NCBI GenBank assembly: GCA_964603595.1
Contig: CAZRVN010000005.1
Coordinates: 1 to 64,000 of the forward strand
Length of the DNA stretch: 64,000 nt
Reading direction: 5' to 3'
DNA from: JAQVEM01 sp964603595
GTDB lineage: Bacteria; Actinomycetota; Humimicrobiia; Humimicrobiales; Humimicrobiaceae
The notes under the pieces were generated by a model. The model did no database searches. It was given only the letters and a program-made list of their open reading frames with translations, and was not told where the DNA came from. Positions 53,970 through 63,759 of this stretch are shown here, one piece after another (position 1 is the first letter of the stretch; every line of letters starts with the position of its first letter). A program made the position numbers and the translations under genes.

Positions 53970-54890
53970 ATGAGTATGGAAAATATTATCAATCAGGCAG
54001 GAATCTCGGATATTCTGGATAATGAAAAGACCGCCAGTCTTATAATCAACAAAGACAAAATAATCAGTAAAAATACCGTCCCCGGTCTAATCGTAGATGC
54101 TGAGGAGATAAAGGATGGGGTTAAAATAGATATAACCCTTAAAAATAATGTAACCATTGATATGCCTGTTCATCTATGTTTTGGAGTAACTGATAAAAAA
54201 GCAATACAAAAAATTAAACTAAACTTAAAAATAGGACAAAATTCTTCAATGTCTGTTTATTCTCATTGTGTCTTTCCTTTTGCAGAAGACGTAACCCATG
54301 CAATGGACGGCATTATAAAAGTTGGGCCAAATTCTAAATATTCATATCTTGAAAGGCATATCCACAGCGAAGAAGGAGGCATAAAAGTAATACCCAAAGC
54401 AATTGTTACCCTGGAAGAAAATGCAAGATATAAATCCGAATTTGAACTTATGAGGGGCAGAGTAGGACGGATTGATATGGATTATGAGGTATTTTGTAAG
54501 AGTTTCAGTATTATGGATATGTCTGTAAAAATAAACGGCAGGGGCAATGATATAATCAATATTAAAGAGAGCGGAAGTCTTATAGGGGAAAGCGCAAAAG
54601 GTGCTCTTACCTCAAGAATTGCAGTAAGAGATAATGCAAGTGCCAATATATATAACAAATTAATAGCTACAGCTGACTATGCCAGGGGGCATGTTGACTG
54701 CAAGGAAATTGTCATGGATAATGCCACCGCTAACGCTGTTCCGATAGTCGAAGTTAAAAATCCTAAGGCACATATTACCCATGAGGCCTCTATAGGAAGC
54801 GTCGATTCCAAAGAACTGCAGACTCTTATGTCCAGGGGGCTTGACGAGGAACAGGCGGTAGAGCTGATAATAGAAGGCCTTTTAAGCTGA
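53970..54890 (+). CDS. SufB-like Fe-S scaffold of a minimal SUF (SMS-type) system
   Basis: A 306-residue beta-helix scaffold, shorter than SufB (about 470). The C-terminal core keeps the functional pair: Cys in GHVDCKEIVM, corresponding to the SufB cluster-assembly cysteine, and His-Glu in ITHEASIG. LMSRGLDEEQAVELIIEGL closes the family pattern. Because both residues are kept it is SufB-like rather than SufD-like. It starts with an AGGAGG ribosome site after the SufC-like gene. Confidence 0.9.
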   Translation: MSMENIINQAGISDILDNEKTASLIINKDKIISKNTVPGLIVDAEEIKDGVKIDITLKNNVTIDMPVHLCFGVTDKKAIQKIKLNLKIGQNSSMSVYSHCVFPFAEDVTHAMDGIIKVGPNSKYSYLERHIHSEEGGIKVIPKAIVTLEENARYKSEFELMRGRVGRIDMDYEVFCKSFSIMDMSVKINGRGNDIINIKESGSLIGESAKGALTSRIAVRDNASANIYNKLIATADYARGHVDCKEIVMDNATANAVPIVEVKNPKAHITHEASIGSVDSKELQTLMSRGLDEEQAVELIIEGLLS

Positions 54891-55023
54891 TTTATTTTTT
54901 AAGTTCAGGAGCTATATAGCGTTAGTATAAATTAAAATCATTTCTATTTTATAAGGAATAATATAAATAATTATTATTTTATTAACAATTTAAATAAAAT
55001 CTTTCAGACCTGATATTAATTCT

Positions 55024-56499
55024 ATGGTATTAGAACACAAAAAATACTGGCTTCTTTTTTACGGTTTAATAATTGGGGTATCATTTGACATCCTGTTCTA
55101 TGATAAGACTCTGGGCATTTCTTATTTAATTTTTATTATCCTGATTCTACTTATATCCCTTGTAAGTTTCCGGGATTCTTTTAAAAAGTTAAATAATATA
55201 ATCTGGCTATTTATGATTCCTGTATTGCTGCTTGCTGCCACTTTTTTCATTTACTCCAATCAGGTTTTAAAGATTTTAAACTATCTAATAGTTCCCTTTT
55301 TAATAATAATGTTCAGCGCCCTGATTACAGGGGTAAATAAATCAAACTGGCCGGATATAAGATTTATCGGAGATATAGTCAAAAGAATTTTTGTGCCCCT
55401 CGGATTTATACATAAACCATTTTTAGCATTATCCAGGGCAGATATTTCAGGAAGCAAAGAAAGCAGAAGTAAAGTTCTGCCAAAAGTATTCCTGGGTATA
55501 CTTATTTCAGTTCCAATACTTGCAATTATTATATGGCTTCTCTCATCCGCGGATATTGTATTTAAAGATCTTTTTCTAAATATCCCTGTTTCAAAAATAG
55601 TAAAACACTTTCTGGTAATAATTACAGTTTCGGTTTATGCGACCTGTTTTTTATGGGCTCTAATAAAAGCATTTAATGAAAGAGAGCAGCGGCCCAAATA
55701 CAGCAAGATAAAATGGAAATTATTTTTTGACCCTGTAATTTTATTGACTATACTGGTTTTAATAAATGCAGTCTACGCCATATTCTCTGTTATCCAATTT
55801 GCCTATCTTTTTGGCGGAAGTTCATTTGTCCTGCCTTCTTCTTACACTTACGCAGAATACGCAAGGAGGGGCTTTTTTGAACTGGTTGTTGTGTCAATTA
55901 TTAATTTCGGAATTATGCTTTTCAGTATAACATTTGTAAAAAAAGATAATAAAAAAATCTTTACTGTCATAAAAATCCTTCTCACCCTGCTTGTAGTTTT
56001 TACCCTTATTTTACTGGTATCGGCATTTTACAGAATGTCAGTATATGAGCAGGCCTACGGATTTACGTACTTAAGGATATTTGTCCAGACTTTTATGATA
56101 ATGCTCTTTTTCATTTTTATTGCCAGTATTATTTATATCTGGAACCTGAATTTCCCTGTAATTAAATCTTATTTTATAATCTCGCTTATAATTTATATAA
56201 TAATGAATTTTGCCAATGTAGATGTCATAATAGCGGAAAATAATATCAACCGTTATTTTGATTCCGGGCAAATCGATATATATTATTTAGAAAGCCTATC
56301 TTACGATGCTATACCCCAGATGGAGAGATTTCTAACATCGGGTAATTATCCATCCGAATTAGAGAAAAAACAGATTACCGGGGAAATACTAGAACACTTC
56401 GAGCAAAAAAAATTAGAACTTGAAAGCCAGAAAAGCTGGCAGAGCTTTAATATTTCAAAATACAGAGCGGAAAAAATAATAAATGGATATATTAAGTAA
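55024..56499 (+). CDS. DUF4173-type integral membrane protein
   Basis: A 491-residue protein with about ten to twelve membrane helices and a soluble tail of about 80 residues. The segments YAEYARRGFFELVVVS and AFYRMSVYEQAYGFTYLR match what I recall of the DUF4173 family, whose function is unknown. No ribosome site is evident before the ATG. It stands alone. Confidence 0.75.
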   Translation: MVLEHKKYWLLFYGLIIGVSFDILFYDKTLGISYLIFIILILLISLVSFRDSFKKLNNIIWLFMIPVLLLAATFFIYSNQVLKILNYLIVPFLIIMFSALITGVNKSNWPDIRFIGDIVKRIFVPLGFIHKPFLALSRADISGSKESRSKVLPKVFLGILISVPILAIIIWLLSSADIVFKDLFLNIPVSKIVKHFLVIITVSVYATCFLWALIKAFNEREQRPKYSKIKWKLFFDPVILLTILVLINAVYAIFSVIQFAYLFGGSSFVLPSSYTYAEYARRGFFELVVVSIINFGIMLFSITFVKKDNKKIFTVIKILLTLLVVFTLILLVSAFYRMSVYEQAYGFTYLRIFVQTFMIMLFFIFIASIIYIWNLNFPVIKSYFIISLIIYIIMNFANVDVIIAENNINRYFDSGQIDIYYLESLSYDAIPQMERFLTSGNYPSELEKKQITGEILEHFEQKKLELESQKSWQSFNISKYRAEKIINGYIK

Positions 56500-56529
56500 C
56501 TTTTTACCCTGCTAATAAGCACATCTATA

Positions 56530-56772
56530 AGAAAAGAGATTAATATCCTTAACTACTTGATAGGAAAAGAAGACATAGAAGAAGAATTCTTAAAATTAAT
56601 TAAAGAATACCCTAATGTAAAAAAAGTATTACCTATACTTCTAGCTATAAGAGAGAATAAATTAAAAAATCCTTTATACGAAACATTTGTTAACAGTGAT
56701 TATACTTTTAATTTAGAGTTATTATATAGTGGAGTTCTGGAAGAAGTAATACTATCCATGAGTATTAGATAA
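56530..56772 (+). pseudogene. DpnII-family restriction endonuclease fragment
   Basis: An open stretch with no convincing start encodes about 80 residues that match an internal N-terminal part of DpnII/MboI-type GATC endonucleases (INILNYLIG, EEEFLKLIKEYPNVKKVLPILLA). The catalytic C-terminal two thirds are missing and no cognate DNA methyltransferase is in the window. It is therefore a remnant of a restriction-modification system. It lies between the DUF4173 gene and a tRNA fragment. Confidence 0.7.
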
Positions 56773-56826
56773 AGTTTAAACAGAATTTGTTATACTCCTA
56801 TACTAGAAGCTAACAAGTGTTCTGAC

Positions 56827-56852
56827 TGGCTCCCCGGGTAGGACTCAAACTA
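56827..56852 (-). pseudogene. 3' fragment of a tRNA (most like tRNA-Asn)
   Basis: On the minus strand the segment reads as T-loop TTTGAGT, T-stem 3' strand CCTAC, acceptor 3' strand CCGGGGA, discriminator G and encoded CCA. The pattern and G73 match bacterial tRNA-Asn ends. The 5' strand of the T-stem and everything before it are absent, so this is not a gene. Such 3' pieces are typical leftovers of element integration at tRNA genes. Confidence 0.65.
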
Positions 56853-56860
56853 TATGAACT

Positions 56861-59437
56861 TTAATTTCCTTGCATCTTCATCAACCTATCCAGCTGCCTA
56901 ACCTCATCTTCCCTGCCCTTTACCTTACCATCCAGCTTCATTCTAAAAAGTTTATCAAGTACTATCCTGAATTTATCAGACGGCCTGTAACCCATCTCCT
57001 TAAGTGTCTCTCCGCTGATCTCAAGCCGCATATCACACAGGGTAGTAAGATACTTTTTAATATTCCTACAATATTTACTGCCCCAGCCGCAGGCAATAAC
57101 CTGAAGTTCGGTAGGTATATCCCTTGCCTTATAATAAAGGGTAGAATTTTTTTCGATATCCCTATTAAGACTTCCTTTTACCCTATTCCACTTGCTGCAG
57201 GATTCAATAATATCACTTATATCCTTTTTCCTGACTTTCATTTCAGAACACCATTTTTTTATTTTTGCAGGACTTGACCCTTTTAAGAGAAGGATAAAAA
57301 GAAGCTTCCACTTTTTAATCTCGCCCTCCTTTTTATCCCTGCCGTAAAAATTTTCTAATTCGCTGTAATAATTTAAGATTTTCCTTGCCTGGCTTGTAAA
57401 TCCTGAATCTACCTTTACCTTAAGCCCTATTTTCTTTAAGGCACCAAGTTCATCCAGCCTTTTTACTGCCTCAAGAGGATTATCCTCGCTAAATATCGAG
57501 ATTAACTCATCCCTTATTCTTACCCCATTTAATCTGGAAACTATATCCATATCTATGGTAGTCCTGGCCAATCTTTCAGTCTGGCTGTCCATTTTAAAAC
57601 CCAGCCGTTTTTCAAATCTTACTGCCCTAAAAATCCTGGTGGGGTCTTCTATAAAACTCATCTTATGCAGTACCCTGATTCTTTTATTTTTTAAATCTTC
57701 CCTTCCACCAAAGAAGTCAAGAATCTCACCAAGATTTTTTTTATTTAATGAAAGAGCCATGGTATTTATGGTAAAGTCCCTTCTTGAAAGATCCTGCCTT
57801 ATATTTCCTGATTCAACCGTCGGTAATGCGGCAGGGCTTTTGTAATACTCCACCCTCGCAGTAGCTATATCAATATGCTGTCCATCTTCAAGCACGATAA
57901 CGGAGGTACCGAATTTCCGGTGGGTTTCAAGTTTACATTTAAATCTCTTTGAAAGCTCTTTTCCAAACTTTATGCCATCACCTTCCACCACAATATCTAC
58001 ATCAAAATTAGGTACCTTAAGGAGCGCATCCCTCACGATTCCTCCCACAAGATAAGTGTCATATTTCAGAACTTTAGCTTTATCTGAAACATCATTCAGT
58101 ATTTTTTGAACTTTTGGAGGGAAAACTTCCCACAAATTCTCAAAAACCCTGCCATGCAGAAATCTTAATATATCTTTTCTTGTAACTATCCCTATAATTT
58201 TTTTCTTATCAGTAACAGGTACCCTTCCAATACCATTTTCAATCATGAGATTCTGTATCCTTCCGATAGTAGAGTCCGGAGCAGCCCGGACAACACCATG
58301 GGACTTGAATCCCTTTACCGGCGCATGGGAAAGCCCATGACCTATAGCTTTGTCAACATCCTTCCTGGTTATTATTCCCACAAGATTATTATTTTTATCT
58401 ACTATTGGTATACCTGAATGGCCATATTTTCTAAGTATTTCACTGACCTCTAAAATACTCACATCCTCGTTTACCACCTTTACAGGGTAAGACATAACAT
58501 CCCCTGCCAGTAACGGCTCTTTTAGATTTTCCTTTAAAGAGCCAATGATTTTATTCTCTATCTCCTTAAAACCCAGATTATTTATAACTGCAGAAGCTGC
58601 CTGAGGATGGCCTCCTCCTCCAATAGTTTTAAGAACTTCGGATACATCCACTTCCTTATTATCACTTCTGGCTACCACATATATTTTCTCTTTCATTTTA
58701 ACCCAGCAAAATGCTATATCCACATCCTCAACCAGCGACAATTTTCTGGTAAGCACCGAAAGACCTTCAATAAACTCGGGCATTTCTGAGCTTGATAACA
58801 ATATGTCTACCTCTTTAACCTTTATTTTTCTACAATTCTTTATCAACCTTTCCAGAAGTTTATGCTGATTTTCAGATAAGGAAAGACTTAAAAACCTTAA
58901 TGCCTCAAAAAGATTGGATTCTTTTTCCATAAGAAACGCAGCTGCCCTGAAGTCGGCAGGAGTAGTGCCGGGATAAGTAAAAGAACCTGTATCTTCATAA
59001 ATTCCCAGGGTAAACAAAGTAGCTTCAAGCGGGGATATGTATATTTTCTTACTCTTTATAATATCTACCAGAATTGTTGTAGCAGACCCTGCTTCCATTG
59101 AATGATCACATGTCGCTTTTATATCTTCGGATGATTTATGATGGTGGTCATATACTATAACCTCAACATCCCTGTTACCCAGTGCCTTCTTTGCTGCACC
59201 AATTCTTGAGGCAATTTTTGTATCAACTACAATAACTCTCTTTACTTTTTTAAAATCCACTGCCCCTGAATTCAGAAGCGGTGGAAGCTCATCTTCGTAG
59301 AGAGTAATAAATTTTCTTACATTCTGGTTTATAGCACTGGGCAGTATTATTTTAGCTTCCGGATAGATTTTTTTTGCCGCGACCATGGCGGCAAATGAAT
59401 CAAAATCAGAACTTACATGAGTAGTAATTATTTCCAT
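56861..59437 (-). CDS. DHH phosphoesterase-CBS-CCA/A-adding nucleotidyltransferase fusion
   Basis: An 858-residue three-part protein. Residues 1-305 form a DHH/DHHA1 nuclease of NrnA type (VSSDFDS, VYDHHHKSSED, GGGGHPQAAS). Residues 312-430 are two CBS domains. Residues 455-858 are a class II tRNA nucleotidyltransferase/poly(A) polymerase head (YLVGGIVRDALL, FDVDIV, RRDFTINTMAL, RAVRFEKRLGF). This architecture is known for the A-adding partner in bacteria with split CC- and A-adding enzymes. Whether it adds A or CCA cannot be settled here. Confidence 0.92.
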   Translation of the reverse strand: MEIITTHVSSDFDSFAAMVAAKKIYPEAKIILPSAINQNVRKFITLYEDELPPLLNSGAVDFKKVKRVIVVDTKIASRIGAAKKALGNRDVEVIVYDHHHKSSEDIKATCDHSMEAGSATTILVDIIKSKKIYISPLEATLFTLGIYEDTGSFTYPGTTPADFRAAAFLMEKESNLFEALRFLSLSLSENQHKLLERLIKNCRKIKVKEVDILLSSSEMPEFIEGLSVLTRKLSLVEDVDIAFCWVKMKEKIYVVARSDNKEVDVSEVLKTIGGGGHPQAASAVINNLGFKEIENKIIGSLKENLKEPLLAGDVMSYPVKVVNEDVSILEVSEILRKYGHSGIPIVDKNNNLVGIITRKDVDKAIGHGLSHAPVKGFKSHGVVRAAPDSTIGRIQNLMIENGIGRVPVTDKKKIIGIVTRKDILRFLHGRVFENLWEVFPPKVQKILNDVSDKAKVLKYDTYLVGGIVRDALLKVPNFDVDIVVEGDGIKFGKELSKRFKCKLETHRKFGTSVIVLEDGQHIDIATARVEYYKSPAALPTVESGNIRQDLSRRDFTINTMALSLNKKNLGEILDFFGGREDLKNKRIRVLHKMSFIEDPTRIFRAVRFEKRLGFKMDSQTERLARTTIDMDIVSRLNGVRIRDELISIFSEDNPLEAVKRLDELGALKKIGLKVKVDSGFTSQARKILNYYSELENFYGRDKKEGEIKKWKLLFILLLKGSSPAKIKKWCSEMKVRKKDISDIIESCSKWNRVKGSLNRDIEKNSTLYYKARDIPTELQVIACGWGSKYCRNIKKYLTTLCDMRLEISGETLKEMGYRPSDKFRIVLDKLFRMKLDGKVKGREDEVRQLDRLMKMQGN

Positions 59438-59523
59438 ATAAACCCCGGAAACTTTTATTTAAGCCTGTCGCCTCTTATAAATTCTGCTGCTGCTGGAACT
59501 CTGGCCTTATTTTACTCTCCGGC

Positions 59524-60057
59524 TCACTCAATATACTTATCATAGCAGACTATTTCAGAAAAGGTTTTTCTCCCTTTAATTTTTCCTTCTTCAGCCGGGG
59601 CCCCCAGTGGCGTTATAGCCACAACCCTTACGTCTTCAGGAATATCAAGAAGATCTTTTACCAGCTTTTCTTTAAAGGCTCCTATCCAGCATGTGCCCAG
59701 GCCTCTTTCAGTTGCAGCCAGTATTAAGTGTTCCAGAGCTATCCCTATATCTACAGGGTAACTATTCATATAGCCCCCCATAAGCTCATATGCATCATTC
59801 TCCCTGGCACAAGCTATTATCAGAATAGGCGCTTCCGACAGAAAAGTCTGATTATTACATGCAATAGCCAGGTCATTTATTTTTTTTCTATCCTTTACTA
59901 CAACTAATTTCCAGGGCTGGAGGTTCTTGGCTGATGGAGCTTTCCTGAATGCCTTAAGAACATAATTTAAATCTTCTTCTTTTACTTTTTGAGGTTTGTA
60001 AGACCTTATACTTCTTCTTTTCTCTATAAGATCCATCAGACAATTAAATTTTTTCAC
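59524..60057 (-). CDS. Nitroreductase-family flavoprotein
   Basis: A 177-residue FMN-dependent oxidoreductase. Seen: the FMN-binding start IEKRRSIRSYKPQKV, APSAKNLQPWKLVVV and the GLGTCWIGAF segment. Members reduce nitro compounds, quinones or enamides; substrate is unknown. It stands alone. GGGGGTAAT lies upstream of the ATG. Confidence 0.9.
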   Translation of the reverse strand: MKKFNCLMDLIEKRRSIRSYKPQKVKEEDLNYVLKAFRKAPSAKNLQPWKLVVVKDRKKINDLAIACNNQTFLSEAPILIIACARENDAYELMGGYMNSYPVDIGIALEHLILAATERGLGTCWIGAFKEKLVKDLLDIPEDVRVVAITPLGAPAEEGKIKGRKTFSEIVCYDKYIE

Positions 60058-60446
60058 TATGCATTACCCCCTTTTTCATAATCTATAAACTGGATCTTAA
60101 AGATCTGCTTACACAATCCCTGTAACTTAATACTATTTTTTAATATTTAGATTGAAACTACTTTATATTAACACTCTAATTTTCTCAAGTAATAATTCCC
60201 TACCCGAAATTACGGACATAATTACCAGTATATTCCTTAAAAAAGCAAATGAAACTTTAAGGAATTATCCGCAAAAATTCTTATAGACCCAATAAATTCA
60301 TTTTAACAATAAATTTTAGCGATGCAAACTTTATAGTTCTTTGATATATGATGAATTAAGCAAGTCAATATCAAATAGTTTAAGGTATTAAAACAAATTA
60401 AAATAATATTTTTAAAATATTATTTACCCTGTTTGCATCTTCTAGC
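60058..60446. other. Intergenic with a 10-base inverted repeat
   Basis: Nearly 390 AT-rich bases between the nitroreductase promoter side and pabC. ATTCCTTAAA (60232-60241) and TTTAAGGAAT (60256-60265) form a perfect inverted repeat with a 14-base loop; there is no T-run, so it is not a terminator and may be an operator. No gene is supported. Confidence 0.4.
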
Positions 60447-61316
60447 TTACTTCGGATAGAAAGCTTTACTCTTATATAATTCCATAAGTCTTGAAGTTAT
60501 ATTACCGGGAACCTCTGCATTAAGCTCAAACCTGTCCACCTTCCTTACCGGAACTATCTCTGCAACTGAGCTGGTCTTAAATATCTCATCTGCGTTTATA
60601 AAATCCCGGTAATGAACTTTTTTTTCCCTCACTCTTATCCTGTTTTCCCTGCACAGGTCAATAACTACTTTTCTGGTTACACCCGGCAATATATTCTGGG
60701 TAATCGGTGGGGTATAAACTGTGTTTCTTTTTACAAAAAAAATATTGCTTGAGGCGCCCTCCAGGACTAGATGGTCGGCAGTCAGGAATATAGCTTCCCG
60801 TGCCCCTTTATAATTTGCTTCATCCTTTGCATAAATATTCTCAAAATAATTAATGAGCTTGTGGGGATAAACAGGGCTCCCTACAGAAGGCCTCCTTATT
60901 GAAGACGAAATAATTTTTATTCCTCCTGTATAATCTCCGCCCTGTTGGTTCTCAAGTTTTTCTGCAATTACTATGAGAGAAGGTTTATAGTTACTGTTAA
61001 AATAAAGGTCTCTACCATGAACGCCCCTGGTTACTATCACTTTTATATAAGCATCTTTTTTCCCAAGATTATTTTTATCCATTGTTTTATTTATGGCTTC
61101 TTTTATATGTTTCTCATCAAAGGTAAGATTATATTTTAAAACCTTCAGGGAGTGGAAAAGCCTCTTAAGGTGCTCATCAAGCATAAATACAGAGCCCTTA
61201 TAACTTTTCAATGTTTCGTAAAGACCGTCACCATATAAAAAACCCCTGTCCTTCACCGGAACTTTAGCCCTGCCTGAAACAGCCATTCTCCCGTTTATAA
61301 AAATAAAATTAAACAT
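60447..61316 (-). CDS. pabC: Class IV aminotransferase, probable 4-amino-4-deoxychorismate lyase
   Basis: A 289-residue PLP enzyme. Seen: DRGFLYGDGLYETLKSYKG, the PLP lysine Lys153 in VYPHKLINYFEN, and the SNIFFVK and PGVTRKVVIDL segments. D-amino acid and branched-chain aminotransferases share this fold. Its place right after pabA-pabB argues for ADC lyase, which releases p-aminobenzoate for folate. Confidence 0.82.
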   Translation of the reverse strand: MFNFIFINGRMAVSGRAKVPVKDRGFLYGDGLYETLKSYKGSVFMLDEHLKRLFHSLKVLKYNLTFDEKHIKEAINKTMDKNNLGKKDAYIKVIVTRGVHGRDLYFNSNYKPSLIVIAEKLENQQGGDYTGGIKIISSSIRRPSVGSPVYPHKLINYFENIYAKDEANYKGAREAIFLTADHLVLEGASSNIFFVKRNTVYTPPITQNILPGVTRKVVIDLCRENRIRVREKKVHYRDFINADEIFKTSSVAEIVPVRKVDRFELNAEVPGNITSRLMELYKSKAFYPK

Positions 61317-61348
61317 ATAAGATCCTTTAAATTGAGTTTATATTATAT

Positions 61349-62977
61349 CTATAATAATTTTTTTAAATTCTTACCCGTAAAGAATTTTAAGGTTTCCTCC
61401 AGTGCGATTCCCTTATCCAGTGTCTCGGCATATTCCTCAAGCGGGGTTGAATCTTCTACAATGCCACCGCCTACATTATAATAGAATTTATTTTTTTTAA
61501 TAACAAATGTTCTTATAACAATATTTAGATCAATTGTAGAGTCAATTCCTATATAACCAATTGAACCGGTATAAACACCCCTTGCTTTCGGCTCCATTTC
61601 ATCAATAATTTCCATCGCCCTTATCTTGGGCGTGCCAGTTATTGAACCTCCGGGGAAAGACGCTTTTAATATATCAGAAATATCTATCCCCTTTTTAACT
61701 CTTCCAACAACTGTGGAAACAGAATGAAAAACTCTTGCATATTTCTCAATTACCGCATGTTCGGATACTTTGACTGACCCATAATAGCAAAACTTACCCA
61801 GGTCGTTTCTTTCCAGGTCAACAATCATATTTAATTCTGCCCTGTCCTTAATACTGTTTTTTAGCTCGTTTATATTTTTATAATCATCACGAGTATCCCT
61901 GCCTCTGGGCCTTGTCCCTTTTATAGGCCTTGTTTCTATGGTATCACCTTTTAAAAATAAAAATCTTTCAGGGGATGAGCTGCCTATACTAAAACCAGGA
62001 AACTTTAAGAAAGCAGAGAAAGGAGCAGCATTTTTAACCCTCAATATATAATACAGGTCCATTGGCTCAACAGGCAGGCGCGCTTTAAATCTCTGGCTAA
62101 AATTTGCCTGATAAATATGGCCGCTGTGGATGTATTCTTTTATTTTAATTACTTTTTTTATATAGCTTCTCTTGCAGATATTTGAATTAAGTTTTATCCC
62201 TGAAATATTTCTACTGTAATATTTCTTAATTATATCTTTTCTTATGCTGCCGCTTCTGTCACTCCCACCTTTTAAAATCCTGTAAATCTCCTCTATGCTT
62301 AAATTTATTTTCTTTATCAAATCTTTATCTCTTATTTCTAAATCAATATAATCACCTTTATTATATAAAGACAGACGGGTATTTTTAGTCCCTCTAACTT
62401 TCTTATCCTGGCTTCGTTTGTCCCTCAAAGGGAAATTCTTTATAAAATACCATTTTCTTTCCCTGTGGCTATAAGCCAGAAGTCTGTCATAATATGTAAG
62501 ATAAAATAAGGGGATTCCAATGTCATCAACCGCACTGCATGGAAGAGTTTCAATATAATTTTTTAAGTCGTATGAGAAATAACCCATAAATCCTCCCCTG
62601 AAATCAGGGAGCTTCTCCTCAATACTTTTTGTTACCTTTTTTACCCTTCCCTTATCTATATAAGTAACCTTTATATTTGTTGTATCATACCCTGGAAAAC
62701 CATAGATATATTCCCTTATATTCTGCTTTAAAAAAGATAAAGGATGCTGGTAGGAATAGTAACTTACTCCTGAAGAAGTGCTTGCAAATTCGTTTCTGTA
62801 ACCCCAGCTTCTTATAACTATTTTCGGATTCCAGGCAATGTAAGAAAATTTAGAATATTTGCTCCCGGCAAGGCTGCTGTCCAGAAAACAAATGAAGTCA
62901 GCATTTCTTAATATATAAGCTGCATCCTGGGGCTGAATTTCTAAATTAACAGCTGAAATTGTGGAAAGGATTTTCAT
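61349..62977 (-). CDS. pabB: Aminodeoxychorismate synthase component I
   Basis: A 542-residue chorismate-binding enzyme. Seen: the PabB-specific ETRPIKGTRPRG with the active-site Lys (TrpE has PIAGT), VDLERNDLGKFC, FPGGSITGTPKIRAMEIID and the C-terminal GGGIVEDSTP. A Lys/Arg/Ser-rich insertion of about 60 residues lies before the catalytic domain (around 190-260). Its ATG overlaps the pabA stop by four bases. Confidence 0.93.
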   Translation of the reverse strand: MKILSTISAVNLEIQPQDAAYILRNADFICFLDSSLAGSKYSKFSYIAWNPKIVIRSWGYRNEFASTSSGVSYYSYQHPLSFLKQNIREYIYGFPGYDTTNIKVTYIDKGRVKKVTKSIEEKLPDFRGGFMGYFSYDLKNYIETLPCSAVDDIGIPLFYLTYYDRLLAYSHRERKWYFIKNFPLRDKRSQDKKVRGTKNTRLSLYNKGDYIDLEIRDKDLIKKINLSIEEIYRILKGGSDRSGSIRKDIIKKYYSRNISGIKLNSNICKRSYIKKVIKIKEYIHSGHIYQANFSQRFKARLPVEPMDLYYILRVKNAAPFSAFLKFPGFSIGSSSPERFLFLKGDTIETRPIKGTRPRGRDTRDDYKNINELKNSIKDRAELNMIVDLERNDLGKFCYYGSVKVSEHAVIEKYARVFHSVSTVVGRVKKGIDISDILKASFPGGSITGTPKIRAMEIIDEMEPKARGVYTGSIGYIGIDSTIDLNIVIRTFVIKKNKFYYNVGGGIVEDSTPLEEYAETLDKGIALEETLKFFTGKNLKKLL

Positions 62978-63600
62978 AAATTTATGAAGTTCTTAAGTAT
63001 TTTCAATCCCTGCGGCGTCAGGAAGGATTCGGGATGAAATTGTATTCCTTCCAGCTTAAAATTTTTATGTCTTACTCCCATTACAATACCGTCTTCAGTA
63101 TAAGCAGTCACTTCAAGTGAAGATGGAATAGAATCTTCTTTTAAAATAAGAGAATGATATCTTGCAGCTTCAAATGGGTTTTTTACGCCGGTAAAAATGG
63201 TTTTCTCATCATGGTGAATTAAAGATGTCTTGCCATGAATTACTATCCCTGAATTAATAACTTCTGCACCAAATATTTCTCCAATACACTGGTGTCCGAG
63301 GCATACTCCCAGTATGGGTATTTCCTTATAAAAATTTTTTATTATTTCCTTTGACATACCGGCATCTTCCGGCCTTCCAGGACCGGGTGAAATTACTATT
63401 CTTGATGGAGACATATTTTTGATTTCATCCACAGTTACTTTATTATTTCTCCTGACCACGATATTTTCCCCCAGAATTCCCAGGTACTGGACCAGGTTAA
63501 AAGTAAAGGAATCATAATTATCTATCATAAGTATGCCTATTTTTTTTGTTCTGGTTATAGTTTTCATAATCTCATTAAATTCATTTTTAATAATTCCCAT
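62974..63600 (-). CDS. pabA: Aminodeoxychorismate synthase component II (glutamine amidotransferase)
   Basis: A 208-residue class I amidotransferase that supplies ammonia to PabB. Seen: LMIDNYDSFTFNLVQYLG, SPGPGRPEDAG, the catalytic Cys in GVCLGHQCIGE and His-Glu in QFHPESFLTPQG. About 24 residues precede the usual start, so a later ATG (such as the one opening MKTITRTK) may be real. It could also serve anthranilate synthase, as in Bacillus. Confidence 0.93.
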   Translation of the reverse strand: MGIIKNEFNEIMKTITRTKKIGILMIDNYDSFTFNLVQYLGILGENIVVRRNNKVTVDEIKNMSPSRIVISPGPGRPEDAGMSKEIIKNFYKEIPILGVCLGHQCIGEIFGAEVINSGIVIHGKTSLIHHDEKTIFTGVKNPFEAARYHSLILKEDSIPSSLEVTAYTEDGIVMGVRHKNFKLEGIQFHPESFLTPQGLKILKNFINL

Positions 63601-63759
63601 TAATTTTCATCTATATTAATCTAAAAATATATCTTATCTGGCTTAAATTAAATTATATTAGAAGCAGGGAAAAATCTCAAAAATAATTATTATATCTAAA
63701 ATTAGAGTCACTTCTGCCCGATTTGATAAATTACCAGCTTAAGGTTAAAATCTTAAATT

